Assembly: GCA_905203765.1 (NCBI GenBank)
Contig: CAJKXC010000061.1
Coordinates: 1 to 15,561, forward strand
Length of the DNA: 15,561 bases
Direction of reading: 5' to 3'
Source: an uncultured Bacteroides sp.
GTDB taxonomy: Bacteria > Bacteroidota > Bacteroidia > Bacteroidales > Bacteroidaceae
Made by a program: the position numbers and the translations under genes. The notes beneath the pieces are model-generated. The model made no database searches and was not told the DNA's origin. It saw nothing but the letters and a program-made list of their open reading frames with translations. Each line of letters starts with the position of its first letter. Positions within the stretch are counted from its first letter, which is position 1. Positions 7,625-14,765 of this stretch are shown here, in pieces.

Positions 7625-9244
7625 CTACAGTTTTTGCACCTGGAGTGCCAGGTCCTTGCCCGGAATGATGGCCTTATTCCGCATTTTCATCCGATAATTA
7701 TAGACTGTTTGAAGTGAGTAATGAAGGAAGTTGGCAATCTTGGAATTGTCGTTAATGCCCAGGCGGATGAGGGCATAGATGCGCAGTTCGGGAGTCAGCA
7801 GTTCGCCGTCCTTCACCTGCACACGCTCTTCTTCTCTCAGCAGGGAGTTGAACGACTCTACGAAATCGGGGAAGATGGAGAGGAAGATGGTGTCGAACTT
7901 GCTGATGAAAAGCTTGAAGTCTTCCGAAGTGGACGACCGGGCATGGAGCTGCTTTGAAATATCTGCCATAGAGCCCGTATTCACTATCTTCAAGAGGGCC
8001 TTACGCTCGTTCTCTTGCTTGTAGATGTACTCGGAACAGATATTGAACAGCAGTCCGATGTATTCTTCCTTGATATGGTTGGACTCCTGAATCTCGCCGT
8101 TCATGCGGGTCAGGTTCTCTGCCATGTCCTGCAAGCGTTGGTTCTGTGAGGCGAGGGATTGCTTTACTTTCAGTAGTTTTGTATTCTTCTTACGGATGAA
8201 GAAGAAAGCGACAATCAGCGTGATGACCAGCACCGAGAGGACGAGCAGGAACAGCCGCACCCTGTTTCTGTCCGCCTTGACGCGGGCGTCGTTGGCGGCT
8301 TTGATAATGGGCAGGTACTCGGCTATATCGACGATGCGGTAGCGCGCCTTGCCGAAGTTCACGTCCTCGAGTGAACACGATATGTAGTTATAGGCACGGG
8401 CAACGTCTCCTTCCTGGAAGAGGAGCATTGCCAGCCTCTGCAAGGACATATATACCTTCTTGGCATTGGAAATATCGGTGATGGATGCCAGGATAAGGTA
8501 GTGCTTTGCCTGCCGCAGGTCTTGCTTTCCCAGGTACAGTTCGGCAAGGAGATACTCCATCCGGGCACGGTCGGTGTTGTCCTGGTCGCTTTGTTCGTAG
8601 TAGTCTTTCAGCAGGCCGATGGCTTCGTCCCACTTTCCCGACATACTCAGCCGGCCGCACTTGTTGGTGATGTAGCTCGAAGTATGCGGTTCGCTGATGG
8701 CGATAAGGGTGTCCTTATAGGCTTTTATCTTTTCCTGGAAGAATTGCTTTTTGGAAGGGTCTATCTCGTCGTTATAGCACGACAGGTAGGTGGTGTGATA
8801 GAGGTAATAGAAATAGGTATCGGTCTTTGTGGCTTCGGAATGCCTCACCTTGTCGAGCACTGTCAGCGCGTTTTCATGCTTGCCTATCTTGTTCAGTACG
8901 TCCGCCATGTTCATCAGTCCTTCGTTGAGGTACTTTTCATCTCCCAGCGACTCCGCCAGTTGAAGCCTTTCTTTGGCGATAATCATAGCGGTATCGATGC
9001 GGAAAGAACGATATTTGGTAAACAAATTACCCAAAATCTGGAATCTGAGTTTGTCGTCTTCGGCATAGTTCAGGGTACGGCGAAGGTCGGCTATCTCTTT
9101 CTCTATCTGCTCTTGGTAGACGGCACGGTGCTCTATCATCTTATCCAACTTCAGGAGCAAGGCATCATCATCTGTCTTGTTCGTGGCAAACGCGCCGAAA
9201 CAAATACAGAAAAGGAATAAAATAGAAATAGAATATCTGGACAT
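7625..9244 (-). CDS. Membrane-anchored TPR/HTH transcriptional regulator (DUF6377-like)
   Basis: A 539-residue single-pass regulator. It has a signal peptide (about 1-20, ending FGAFA), then helical TPR-like repeats in the periplasmic part (about 60-320; for example LNEGLMNMADVLNKIGKHENALTVLDKV and YLLAELYLGKQDLRQAKHYLILA). A transmembrane helix spans 330-350 (LFLLVLSVLVITLIVAFFFI), followed by a cytoplasmic coiled coil (352-390). The C-terminal helix-turn-helix is at about 484-525 (LTPELRIYALIRLGINDNSKIANFL, then SLQTVYNYRMKMRNKA), like a LuxR-type DNA-binding end. This architecture matches Bacteroidota DUF6377 proteins found beside SusCD pairs. The inferred role is to sense a periplasmic ligand and activate the adjacent susC operon. 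It follows folK by 42 bases on the same strand but has its own candidate -7 box. There is no kinase, phosphotransfer or FecI/FecR-like domain. Confidence 0.8.
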   Translation of the reverse strand: MSRYSISILFLFCICFGAFATNKTDDDALLLKLDKMIEHRAVYQEQIEKEIADLRRTLNYAEDDKLRFQILGNLFTKYRSFRIDTAMIIAKERLQLAESLGDEKYLNEGLMNMADVLNKIGKHENALTVLDKVRHSEATKTDTYFYYLYHTTYLSCYNDEIDPSKKQFFQEKIKAYKDTLIAISEPHTSSYITNKCGRLSMSGKWDEAIGLLKDYYEQSDQDNTDRARMEYLLAELYLGKQDLRQAKHYLILASITDISNAKKVYMSLQRLAMLLFQEGDVARAYNYISCSLEDVNFGKARYRIVDIAEYLPIIKAANDARVKADRNRVRLFLLVLSVLVITLIVAFFFIRKKNTKLLKVKQSLASQNQRLQDMAENLTRMNGEIQESNHIKEEYIGLLFNICSEYIYKQENERKALLKIVNTGSMADISKQLHARSSTSEDFKLFISKFDTIFLSIFPDFVESFNSLLREEERVQVKDGELLTPELRIYALIRLGINDNSKIANFLHYSLQTVYNYRMKMRNKAIIPGKDLALQVQKL

Positions 9245-9269
9245 TAGACTAAGGGTTGTTTAACGGAAG

Positions 9270-9277
9270 CAAAGATA
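9270..9277 (-). promoter_or_regulatory. Putative -7 promoter element of the regulator gene
   Basis: The minus strand reads TATCTTTG, an exact TAnnTTTG match, 25 bases before the regulator ATG and in the gap after folK. The flanking 12-mer AACGGAAGCAAA (plus strand, 9262-9273) is identical to that at the susC -7, and both are followed by GTTTAAC-type sequence. No good -33 box is seen. Confidence 0.5.
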
Positions 9278-9286
9278 TAATATTTT

Positions 9287-9751
9287 CTACAATAATTCCC
9301 TTATTGTCTTTCCAAATAGCGGATGCACCACGTCGGGGGCAATCTCCCTCAGCGGGCGCATCACGAAATCGCGCTCGTGCATCAGCGGATGGGGAAGTTT
9401 CAGTTCGGGGGTATCGAGCAGGACGGGTGTACCGTCGTCGCAGAAGGCGAGAAGCAGGTCGATGTCTATCAGGCGGTCGCTGTACACACCACCTGCCGAT
9501 TTATGGGTACGCCCCAGTTCGCGCTCTATCCCTTGCGTGATTTCGAGAATATCCAAAGGCGGGAAGGAAGTTTCCACACAGAGGGCGGCATTGAGGAAGG
9601 TGTTCTCAGAAGTAAAGCCCCAGGGGGCAGTAGCATAAAAAGCGGATAGGGAAATCACTTTCCCTATTCGCTCTTCTATCTTCTGAACGGCAGCAAGGAG
9701 ATTCTGCTCCTTATCGCCGAGATTGGTTCCAAGACTGAAATAAATGTGCAT
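9287..9751 (-). CDS. folK: 2-amino-4-hydroxy-6-hydroxymethyldihydropteridine diphosphokinase
   Basis: HPPK, 154 residues, transfers pyrophosphate from ATP to 6-hydroxymethyl-dihydropterin in cytoplasmic folate synthesis. Visible signatures are the N-terminal YFSLGTNLGDKEQNL, the substrate-binding TAPWGFTSENTFLNAAL (41-57), the metal-binding SDRLIDIDLL with D96 and D98, and LPHPLMHERDFVMRPLREIAP (119-139). Length is normal for the stand-alone enzyme. Its ATG shares one base with the queA stop (TAATG), so the two are translationally coupled. It is the last gene of the ftsX-to-folK cluster. Confidence 0.95.
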   Translation of the reverse strand: MHIYFSLGTNLGDKEQNLLAAVQKIEERIGKVISLSAFYATAPWGFTSENTFLNAALCVETSFPPLDILEITQGIERELGRTHKSAGGVYSDRLIDIDLLLAFCDDGTPVLLDTPELKLPHPLMHERDFVMRPLREIAPDVVHPLFGKTIRELL

Positions 9752-10809
9752 TATCTATCCGTAATCAGCATCGCATCTCCATACGTACCAAAGCGGTAGC
9801 CTTCTTTCAGCGCTACGTCATAGGCTTCCATCACCTGCTCGTAACCGCCGAAGGCAGCTACAATCATCAGCAGTGTGCTGAGCGGCATGTGGAAGTTGGA
9901 AATCATGGAGTTGGCAACGGTGAAGTCGTAGGGCGGGAAGATGAACTTGTTCGTCCAGCCTTCGTACTCCTTCAGGTGGCCGTCGGTGCTGACGGTGCTC
10001 TCGATGGCACGCATCACGGTGGTACCTACGGCACACACTTGCTTGTTCATGTCTTTGGCACGGTTCACTATCTTCACGGCTTCGGGGCTGACAATCATCT
10101 GCTCGGAGTCGGTCTTGTGCTTTGTCAGGTCTTCAACGTCAATGTCGCGGAAGTTGCCCAGGCCGGCGTGCAGGGTGATGTAGGCGAAGTCGATACCTTT
10201 TATTTCCATACGCTTCATCAGTTCGCGGCTGAAGTGCAGACTGGCGGTAGGTGCAGTCACGGCGCCTTCGTTGCGGGCAAAGATGGACTGGAAACGCTCG
10301 GCATCTTCTTCTTCTACCGGACGGTTGATAATGCTATGCGGCAGCGGGGTTTCGCCCAGGGCATAGAGGGCTTTCTTGAACTCGTCGTGCGGCCCGTCGT
10401 AAAGGAAACGAAGGGTACGACCACGGGAAGTGGTGTTGTCTATCACTTCGGCTACCATCGAGTCATCGTCGCCAAAATAGAGTTTGTTGCCGATACGGAT
10501 TTTGCGGGCAGGGTCTACCAGCACATCCCACAACCGAAGCTCTTCATTCAGCTCGCGCAGCAAGAATACTTCGATACGCGCACCGGTCTTCTCCTTGTTG
10601 CCGTAGAGGCGGGCGGGGAACACCTTGGTGTCGTTGAAGATAAACACATCTTTGTCGTCGAAGTACTCCAGGATGTCCTTGAACATCTTGTGTTCGATTT
10701 CTCCTGTCTTTCTGTGAAGCACCATCAGGCGCGACTCATCCCTATACTTGGTAGGGTGCAAAGCGATCTTCTCTTCGGGAAGCTTGAATTTAAATTGCGA
10801 CAGTTTCAT
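9751..10809 (-). CDS. queA: S-adenosylmethionine:tRNA ribosyltransferase-isomerase
   Basis: QueA, 352 residues, transfers and isomerises the ribose of SAM onto 7-aminomethyl-7-deazaguanine at the wobble position of tRNA, making epoxyqueuosine. Family marks are the N-terminal FKFKLPEEKIALHPTKYRDE and SRLMVLHRKTGEIEHKMFKDI, FNDTKVFPARLYGNK (57-71), the central TAPTASLHFSRELMKRM and ITLHAGLGNFRDI, and the C-terminal FPPYDFTVANSMISNFHMPL with STLLMIVAAFGGYEQVMEAY. Length matches the family. It starts 20 bases after truB and overlaps folK by one base, so it belongs to the same operon. The pairing with truB gives a small tRNA-modification block. Confidence 0.96.
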   Translation of the reverse strand: MKLSQFKFKLPEEKIALHPTKYRDESRLMVLHRKTGEIEHKMFKDILEYFDDKDVFIFNDTKVFPARLYGNKEKTGARIEVFLLRELNEELRLWDVLVDPARKIRIGNKLYFGDDDSMVAEVIDNTTSRGRTLRFLYDGPHDEFKKALYALGETPLPHSIINRPVEEEDAERFQSIFARNEGAVTAPTASLHFSRELMKRMEIKGIDFAYITLHAGLGNFRDIDVEDLTKHKTDSEQMIVSPEAVKIVNRAKDMNKQVCAVGTTVMRAIESTVSTDGHLKEYEGWTNKFIFPPYDFTVANSMISNFHMPLSTLLMIVAAFGGYEQVMEAYDVALKEGYRFGTYGDAMLITDR

Positions 10810-10829
10810 ATCTATTCTTTCTTTAAATG

Positions 10830-11537
10830 TTATTTATCTTCTTCAGTTTCTATCTCCTGTGCGTCTATCCACTCCTTAAAGTCGAGCGGATTGAGGCAGT
10901 CTTCTATGCGGACGCTGCCCACACGGGTACGTTCCAGGGCGGTGAGGTGGGCACCGCTGTTCAGGGCCTCGCCGATGTCACGCGCCAGGGCACGGATGTA
11001 GGTGCCTTTGCTGCACACCACACGGACTTTAATCTCGGGCAGGTTGCATTCCAGCAGCTCTATTTCATCAATCACCAGCAACTTGGGCTTCAGTTCCACT
11101 TCTTCCCCCTTGCGGGCAAGGTCGTAGGCACGTTTGCCGTTCACCATGCAGGCGGAGAAGGCGGGCGGTACTTGCTGTATCTCGCCTACAAACTTTTGCA
11201 AGGTTTCTTCCACCAACCCGCGAGTGATGTGCCCGGTGGGATAAGTGGCATCTATCTCATGTTCCAGGTCGTAGGAAGGGGTGGTGGCGCCCAACTGAAT
11301 GGTGGCTACATACTCCTTCGTATGATACTGAAACTCTTCTATCCGTTTGGTGGCCTTGCCCGTGCATACTATCATCACACCCGTAGCAAGCGGGTCGAGC
11401 GTGCCGGCATGGCCTACTTTCAACTTCTTCACTCCTATCCGCCGGCAGATGTGGTAACGCGCATGCCCCACGACCTTGAACGAAGTCCAACCCAGCGGTT
11501 TATTGAAGTAGAGTACTTCTCCTTCTTTAAAATTCAT
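10830..11537 (-). CDS. truB: tRNA pseudouridine(55) synthase
   Basis: TruB, 235 residues, converts U55 of the tRNA T-loop to pseudouridine. The catalytic aspartate is D48 in VGHAGTLDPLATGVM (41-55), preceded by the typical LYFNKPLGWTSFKVV. Other family segments are KRIEEFQYHTKEYVATIQLG, the PPAFSACMVNGKRAYDLAR substrate loop, and RVVCSKGTYIRALARDIGEAL. The protein is short, like other Bacteroidota TruB enzymes, and I see no clear C-terminal PUA domain. It lies 18 bases after uppP and 20 before queA, consistent with a single transcript. Confidence 0.96.
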   Translation of the reverse strand: MNFKEGEVLYFNKPLGWTSFKVVGHARYHICRRIGVKKLKVGHAGTLDPLATGVMIVCTGKATKRIEEFQYHTKEYVATIQLGATTPSYDLEHEIDATYPTGHITRGLVEETLQKFVGEIQQVPPAFSACMVNGKRAYDLARKGEEVELKPKLLVIDEIELLECNLPEIKVRVVCSKGTYIRALARDIGEALNSGAHLTALERTRVGSVRIEDCLNPLDFKEWIDAQEIETEEDK

Positions 11538-11555
11538 CTATACTTTATATTCTTT

Positions 11556-12356
11556 TTAATTCAGCAAGCTGATAACCAGCGTTGCAGCACCTGCTATCGC
11601 ACAGTAGATGGCAAAGTAAATCAGTTTTCCCCTCTTCACGATGTTTATCATCCACTTGCAAGCCAGGCAGCCCGAAACGAAAGCAGCGAGGAAACCCACT
11701 ACCAGCGAGAGCGTCGGGATATCGCCCGCTATGTTTTCGCCCTTCATCATCTTCATGGCATCCAGCAGTGCCTCGCCCAGGATGGGCGGTATCACCATGA
11801 GGAAAGAGAACTGCGCCAACTTTGCCTTATTGTCGCCCAGCAACAAGCCGGTGGCAATGGTACTGCCCGAACGCGAAAGTCCCGGAAGCACCGCGCAAGC
11901 CTGTGCCAAGCCGATAATGAAAGCATCCTTCATCGAGATATTCTCTTTCTGCTTCGGCTTATAATAATAGGAGAAAGCCAGCAACGCAGCCGTCAGCAGC
12001 AGGCAACAGCCCACAATGACAAGCCCCGAACCGAAGATAGCTTCCACCTGGTCTTTAAAGAATACGCCCACAATGCCAACCGGTATCATGGATATCAGGA
12101 TGTTAATGACGTACCGCGTCTCCTCGTTCATCTGCCACTTGAACAACCCTTTGAAAATCCAGTCTATCTCCTTCCAAAGTATCACCAGCGTACTGAACAC
12201 CGTAGCCACGTGGACTACAATCGTGAAAGCCAGGTTCTCTTCCCCTTCTATACCGAACAACGCCGAACCGATAGCAAGGTGTCCGCTACTGCTCACCGGA
12301 AGGTACTCCGTCAGTCCTTGAATAAGCCCAAGGATAAGCGCTTCAATCCAATCCAC
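11556..12356 (-). CDS. uppP: Undecaprenyl-diphosphatase (UppP/BacA family)
   Basis: An integral membrane phosphatase of 266 residues that recycles undecaprenyl pyrophosphate to the monophosphate carrier for peptidoglycan and surface polysaccharide synthesis; its overproduction gives bacitracin resistance. The two family motifs are present: QGLTEYLPVSSSGHLAI (13-29, catalytic E17 and H26) and PGLSRSGSTIATG (158-170, R162). About eight hydrophobic segments are visible (for example IVVHVATVFSTLVILW, GLVIVGCCLLLTAALLAF and LSLVVGFLAAFVSGCLAC). Length is normal. It is followed after 18 bases by truB and preceded by the small DUF3098 gene. Confidence 0.95.
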   Translation of the reverse strand: MDWIEALILGLIQGLTEYLPVSSSGHLAIGSALFGIEGEENLAFTIVVHVATVFSTLVILWKEIDWIFKGLFKWQMNEETRYVINILISMIPVGIVGVFFKDQVEAIFGSGLVIVGCCLLLTAALLAFSYYYKPKQKENISMKDAFIIGLAQACAVLPGLSRSGSTIATGLLLGDNKAKLAQFSFLMVIPPILGEALLDAMKMMKGENIAGDIPTLSLVVGFLAAFVSGCLACKWMINIVKRGKLIYFAIYCAIAGAATLVISLLN

Positions 12357-12362
12357 TTTATT

Positions 12363-12383
12363 AATTACGAATTACTAATTACA
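12363..12383. repeat. Three tandem 7-bp AATTACn repeats upstream of uppP
   Basis: AATTACG, AATTACT and AATTACA follow one another in the 39-base gap between DUF3098 and uppP. A short slippage-type repeat with no evident function; it makes the gap AT-rich compared with the flanking genes. Confidence 0.6.
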
Positions 12384-12395
12384 AACTACCGAAAG

Positions 12396-12638
12396 TTAAT
12401 TGTTCTCCGCCTTATCCGTTTTAGGCTTGCGAAGCACGGCATATATCATGAATACAAAGCCCAGCAGACAAACCACCGGAGCTACCTTGATGCGTCTCAC
12501 ACTGAAGATGTCCGGTTCGAAAGTCGTCGGAGTGGACGCAGGGCCGGTCATCAGAAGAAAACCAATGATTACCACTGCCATGCCGATAGCGAGCAGGATG
12601 AAGTTGGTCTTATCAAAAGCGAATTTCTGTTTACTCAT
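12396..12638 (-). CDS. Small two-helix membrane protein, DUF3098 family
   Basis: An 80-residue protein with two predicted transmembrane helices (about 13-31, FILLAIGMAVVIIGFLLMTG, and 52-68, VAPVVCLLGFVFMIYAV) joined by a short loop (FEPDIFSVRRIKVAPV), and with charged ends (MSKQKFAFDK and RKPKTDKAENN). It matches the Bacteroidota DUF3098 family, commonly found between ftsX and uppP. Its function is unknown; the setting suggests envelope or division work. It starts 30 bases after ftsX. Confidence 0.85.
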   Translation of the reverse strand: MSKQKFAFDKTNFILLAIGMAVVIIGFLLMTGPASTPTTFEPDIFSVRRIKVAPVVCLLGFVFMIYAVLRKPKTDKAENN

Positions 12639-12668
12639 CTGTATATTTCTATTAAACGATTTACCTTA

Positions 12669-13550
12669 TTATATATAATACAGCGTACTTGCCTTCATCC
12701 TCAGATACTTGTTGATGGAAAGCAGCGCACACAACCACGTGATAATCACGCCGAATACCAGCACAGACACCGATACCAGCACCATTACATCAGGTGTAAT
12801 CACCCTGACAAGTTCCGGCTCATACGACACCAGCCAGTAGGCGGACGCCCACAAAATGCTGTCGGCTATAATACCTGCCAATACCCCGATCCACAGGTTG
12901 CGCCGCAGGAACGGCCGGCGGATAAAACTCCAGCTCGCCCCCACCAGCTTCATGGTATGGATAAGGAACCGTTTGGAGTAGATGGCAAGGCGGATCGTAT
13001 TGTTTATCAGCGCAAAGGAGATAAACGTCAGTATCACCGCCAGACTCAGCAGCCACAGGCTGATATTGCGGATATTATCGTTCACGGCGTCTATCAGGTC
13101 TTTCTGATAAAGCACCTCTTGGATATTGGTATTCTTCTTGATCAGCTTCTCTATCTTGGCTATGCTGTCGGAGTTGGCATAGTCCGAATGCAGTTTTATT
13201 TCGATGGAAGCGGTGAAGGGATTGTAGCCGAGGAATTCCTGCGGGTCTGTACCCATCGCCTCGGTCTGCTCGCGCAGGGCCTGTTTCTTGGAGATGTATT
13301 CGGTCTGCTTCACGAAGGCTTCTTTATCGAGCTTCTTTTGCAGTTTCAGGATATCGCTCTCCTTCATATCGTCGCTGATGAGCACGGAGAAGTTGATGTT
13401 CTCCTTGACGTACACCGAAAGGTTGTGCGCCGCCAGTACGAAGAACACGACCATTCCCAGCAACAGCAACACCAACGTCGTACTGATGCTGGACGTAATG
13501 AACTGCATATCGAAATAAGATACCGAGTTATTTTTACCTTTCGCTTTCAT
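12669..13550 (-). CDS. ftsX: Cell division protein FtsX (permease-like)
   Basis: FtsX, 293 residues, is the membrane subunit of the FtsEX complex, which controls peptidoglycan hydrolases at the septum. The topology is typical: one N-terminal helix (about 21-43), a large extracytoplasmic domain (44-160, with VYVKENINFSVLISDDM and FLGYNPFTASIEIKL), then three helices (about 163-184, 219-241 and 257-279). The cytoplasmic loop carries the conserved NTIRLAIYSKRFLIHTMKLVGAS. The partner ATPase gene ftsE is not in the window, as is usual in Bacteroidota where the two genes are separated. Transcription probably comes from the methyltransferase upstream, since the 48-base gap shows no TAnnTTTG box. 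Confidence 0.94.
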   Translation of the reverse strand: MKAKGKNNSVSYFDMQFITSSISTTLVLLLLGMVVFFVLAAHNLSVYVKENINFSVLISDDMKESDILKLQKKLDKEAFVKQTEYISKKQALREQTEAMGTDPQEFLGYNPFTASIEIKLHSDYANSDSIAKIEKLIKKNTNIQEVLYQKDLIDAVNDNIRNISLWLLSLAVILTFISFALINNTIRLAIYSKRFLIHTMKLVGASWSFIRRPFLRRNLWIGVLAGIIADSILWASAYWLVSYEPELVRVITPDVMVLVSVSVLVFGVIITWLCALLSINKYLRMKASTLYYI

Positions 13551-13565
13551 CCGCTTTATTAATCG

Positions 13566-13589
13566 TTTATCACTTTATCACCCTATCAC
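13566..13589. repeat. Three tandem 8-bp repeats between methyltransferase and ftsX
   Basis: On the minus strand GTGATAGG, GTGATAAA and GTGATAAA run head to tail in the 48-base gap before ftsX, with a degenerate fourth unit at 13590-13597. Copy-number change would alter spacing but not a reading frame. Confidence 0.65.
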
Positions 13590-13598
13590 TTTACCGCC

Positions 13599-14501
13599 CT
13601 ATTTCTGCTTCTTCCTGAACACATATATCATCGAACTGCTCCGCTCCTTCTTCACCAACGCACTGAGCCATGCCATCGCACCGGTAATCATTCCCCGAAG
13701 GAAGGTGCACGAATGCCTCATGTGCTTCTCCGTCAGCATGGATACGTAGAAGGCGTCGAAAGGCATGGGATGCCGCTCTGCCAGGATGAATCCGTGCTTG
13801 GAGCCAAACTGCTGGATGGTGCCCGGCGTGAAGTGCCACAAGTGACGGGGCACATCGTAAGCTGCCCAATAGGCGCCGTACTTCTTGGCGTCGAACGAGG
13901 AGCAGTTGGGCACTGCTATAATCAATACCCCCTTCTCGGTGAGCAGGGAGTGCAGGGTTTCCCACATTTCGTTAAGGGGTTGCAGGTGCTCCATGACGTG
14001 CCACAGGGTGATGACGTCGAAGCTACCGGGAGCAAAATCCTTCAAAACCGTATCGGGTTTTACGTCCAGGTTGAAGTGTTCCCGGGCAAAGGCGCGTGCC
14101 TGTTCGTTCTTCTCCACCGCCTCTACCTGCCAGCCGCGACGCTGCATGGTGTCGGCAAAGTAGCCCGTACCCGTACCGATGTCCAGCAGGCGGCCTTCCT
14201 TGCGGTGCGCCTCGCGTGCTACCAGGCGCGCCTTGCGCCCCAGCATATAGCTTCGTACCCAATGGTACACGGAGTTCATCGCTCCTTTCTTCGTATCGGA
14301 ATGGGAAATATAATCGGGAGTTTCGTAATAGCGTCCTATTTCAGCCTCTACCGGAAAGTCTTGCGTAAAAAGGAATCCGCAATCCTGACAGCGGCACAAG
14401 TGGAACATTTCGCCCGAGGCATAATGGTCTACACAAGTAAGGGCACGCTCCAAATGCGTCCCACCACATAACGGACAAGCTTTTACAGTGAATTTATTCA
14501 T
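13599..14501 (-). CDS. Zinc-ribbon class I SAM-dependent methyltransferase
   Basis: From the ATG at 14501 this is 300 residues. The open frame reaches 14549, but the extra 16 residues (MRPVDSGCTC...) look like leader sequence, and MNKFTVKACPLCGG is the usual start of this family. The N-terminal zinc ribbon has C9, C12, C38 and C41 (CPLCGG ... CQDCG). The Rossmann fold follows, with motif I LLDIGTGTGYFAD (105-117), an acidic residue ending the second strand (VEAVEKN), FDVITLWHVMEHL (161-173) and VLIIAVPN (192-199). YWAAYDVPRHLWHFTP (211-226) is typical of Methyltransf_23-type proteins encoded near surface-polysaccharide genes. The substrate is unknown. It heads the ftsX-folK gene row with a 48-base gap to ftsX, and diverges from the DUF3836 gene across a 478-base region. 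Confidence 0.85.
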   Translation of the reverse strand: MNKFTVKACPLCGGTHLERALTCVDHYASGEMFHLCRCQDCGFLFTQDFPVEAEIGRYYETPDYISHSDTKKGAMNSVYHWVRSYMLGRKARLVAREAHRKEGRLLDIGTGTGYFADTMQRRGWQVEAVEKNEQARAFAREHFNLDVKPDTVLKDFAPGSFDVITLWHVMEHLQPLNEMWETLHSLLTEKGVLIIAVPNCSSFDAKKYGAYWAAYDVPRHLWHFTPGTIQQFGSKHGFILAERHPMPFDAFYVSMLTEKHMRHSCTFLRGMITGAMAWLSALVKKERSSSMIYVFRKKQK

Positions 14502-14566
14502 CGAACGTTCAGCCAATAAGCAAGTGCAACCCGAATCGACAGGCCGCACTATACCTAAATTTGGTG

Positions 14567-14574
14567 CAAAATAA
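14567..14574 (-). promoter_or_regulatory. Weak -7-like element upstream of the methyltransferase
   Basis: The minus strand reads TTATTTTG, one mismatch from TAnnTTTG, 65 bases before the chosen ATG. No well-spaced -33 box is seen. It is the best candidate for the promoter of the methyltransferase-to-folK row. Confidence 0.3.
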
Positions 14575-14639
14575 CAAATAAAAAGTGATTTACAAGGCTT
14601 TCGTTAAGGAGATTTAAGAGAAATACCCCGATTTGGCAG

Positions 14640-14656
14640 GCGCCGGAGCCCGGTGC
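14640..14656. repeat. GC-rich short hairpin at the edge of the 22-bp repeat array
   Basis: GCGCCGG (14640-14646) and CCGGTGC (14650-14656) pair over 7 positions, one as G-U, around a 3-base loop. It abuts the tandem array and has no T-tract, so it is more likely a structural boundary than a terminator. The rest of 14575-14639 shows nothing recognisable. Confidence 0.4.
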
Positions 14657-14765
14657 AACAGACACTGGTACCTGTCACGACAGACACCAGTATTTGTCAT
14701 GACAGACGCCAGTGTTCGTCACGACAGACACCAGTGTTCAAGACAACAGACACCAGTGTCTGTCG
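14656..14765. repeat. Five tandem 22-bp partly palindromic repeats
   Basis: Units start at 14656, 14678, 14700, 14722 and 14744, each exactly 22 bases, with the conserved core ACAGACACCAGT (one change in unit 3, GCC; unit 1 reads ACTGGT). Each is a degenerate palindrome centred on CA. Unit 5 is best, with 8-bp arms ACAGACAC and GTGTCTGT around CA. The left half is better conserved than the right. There are no spacers, and 22 is not a multiple of 3, so it is neither CRISPR nor coding. It lies upstream of the sigma-54-like promoter of the DUF3836 gene. Confidence 0.85.

Noticed and set aside
7625..9244. Hybrid two-component or sigma/anti-sigma regulator for the SusCD operon
   Set aside because: There is no histidine kinase, receiver, FecI-like or FecR-like motif; the gene shows TPR repeats, one membrane helix and a terminal helix-turn-helix.
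9889..11001. A 370-codon plus-strand open frame opposite queA and truB
   Set aside because: It is antisense to two intact, motif-bearing genes and has no recognisable domain.
12669..13550. ftsX lacking an adjacent ftsE as an anomaly
   Set aside because: Separation of ftsE and ftsX is usual in Bacteroidota, so it is not a sign of loss.
10827..13562. A 911-codon open frame on the plus strand across truB, uppP, DUF3098 and ftsX
   Set aside because: It is antisense to four confidently identified genes, runs straight through their spacers, has a His/Gln/Arg-rich composition and no recognisable domain. It is an artefact of codon use on the coding strand.
14502..14549. Upstream extension of the methyltransferase by 16 residues
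   Set aside because: The extra residues resemble no family member, and MNKFTVKACPLCGG directly begins the zinc ribbon.
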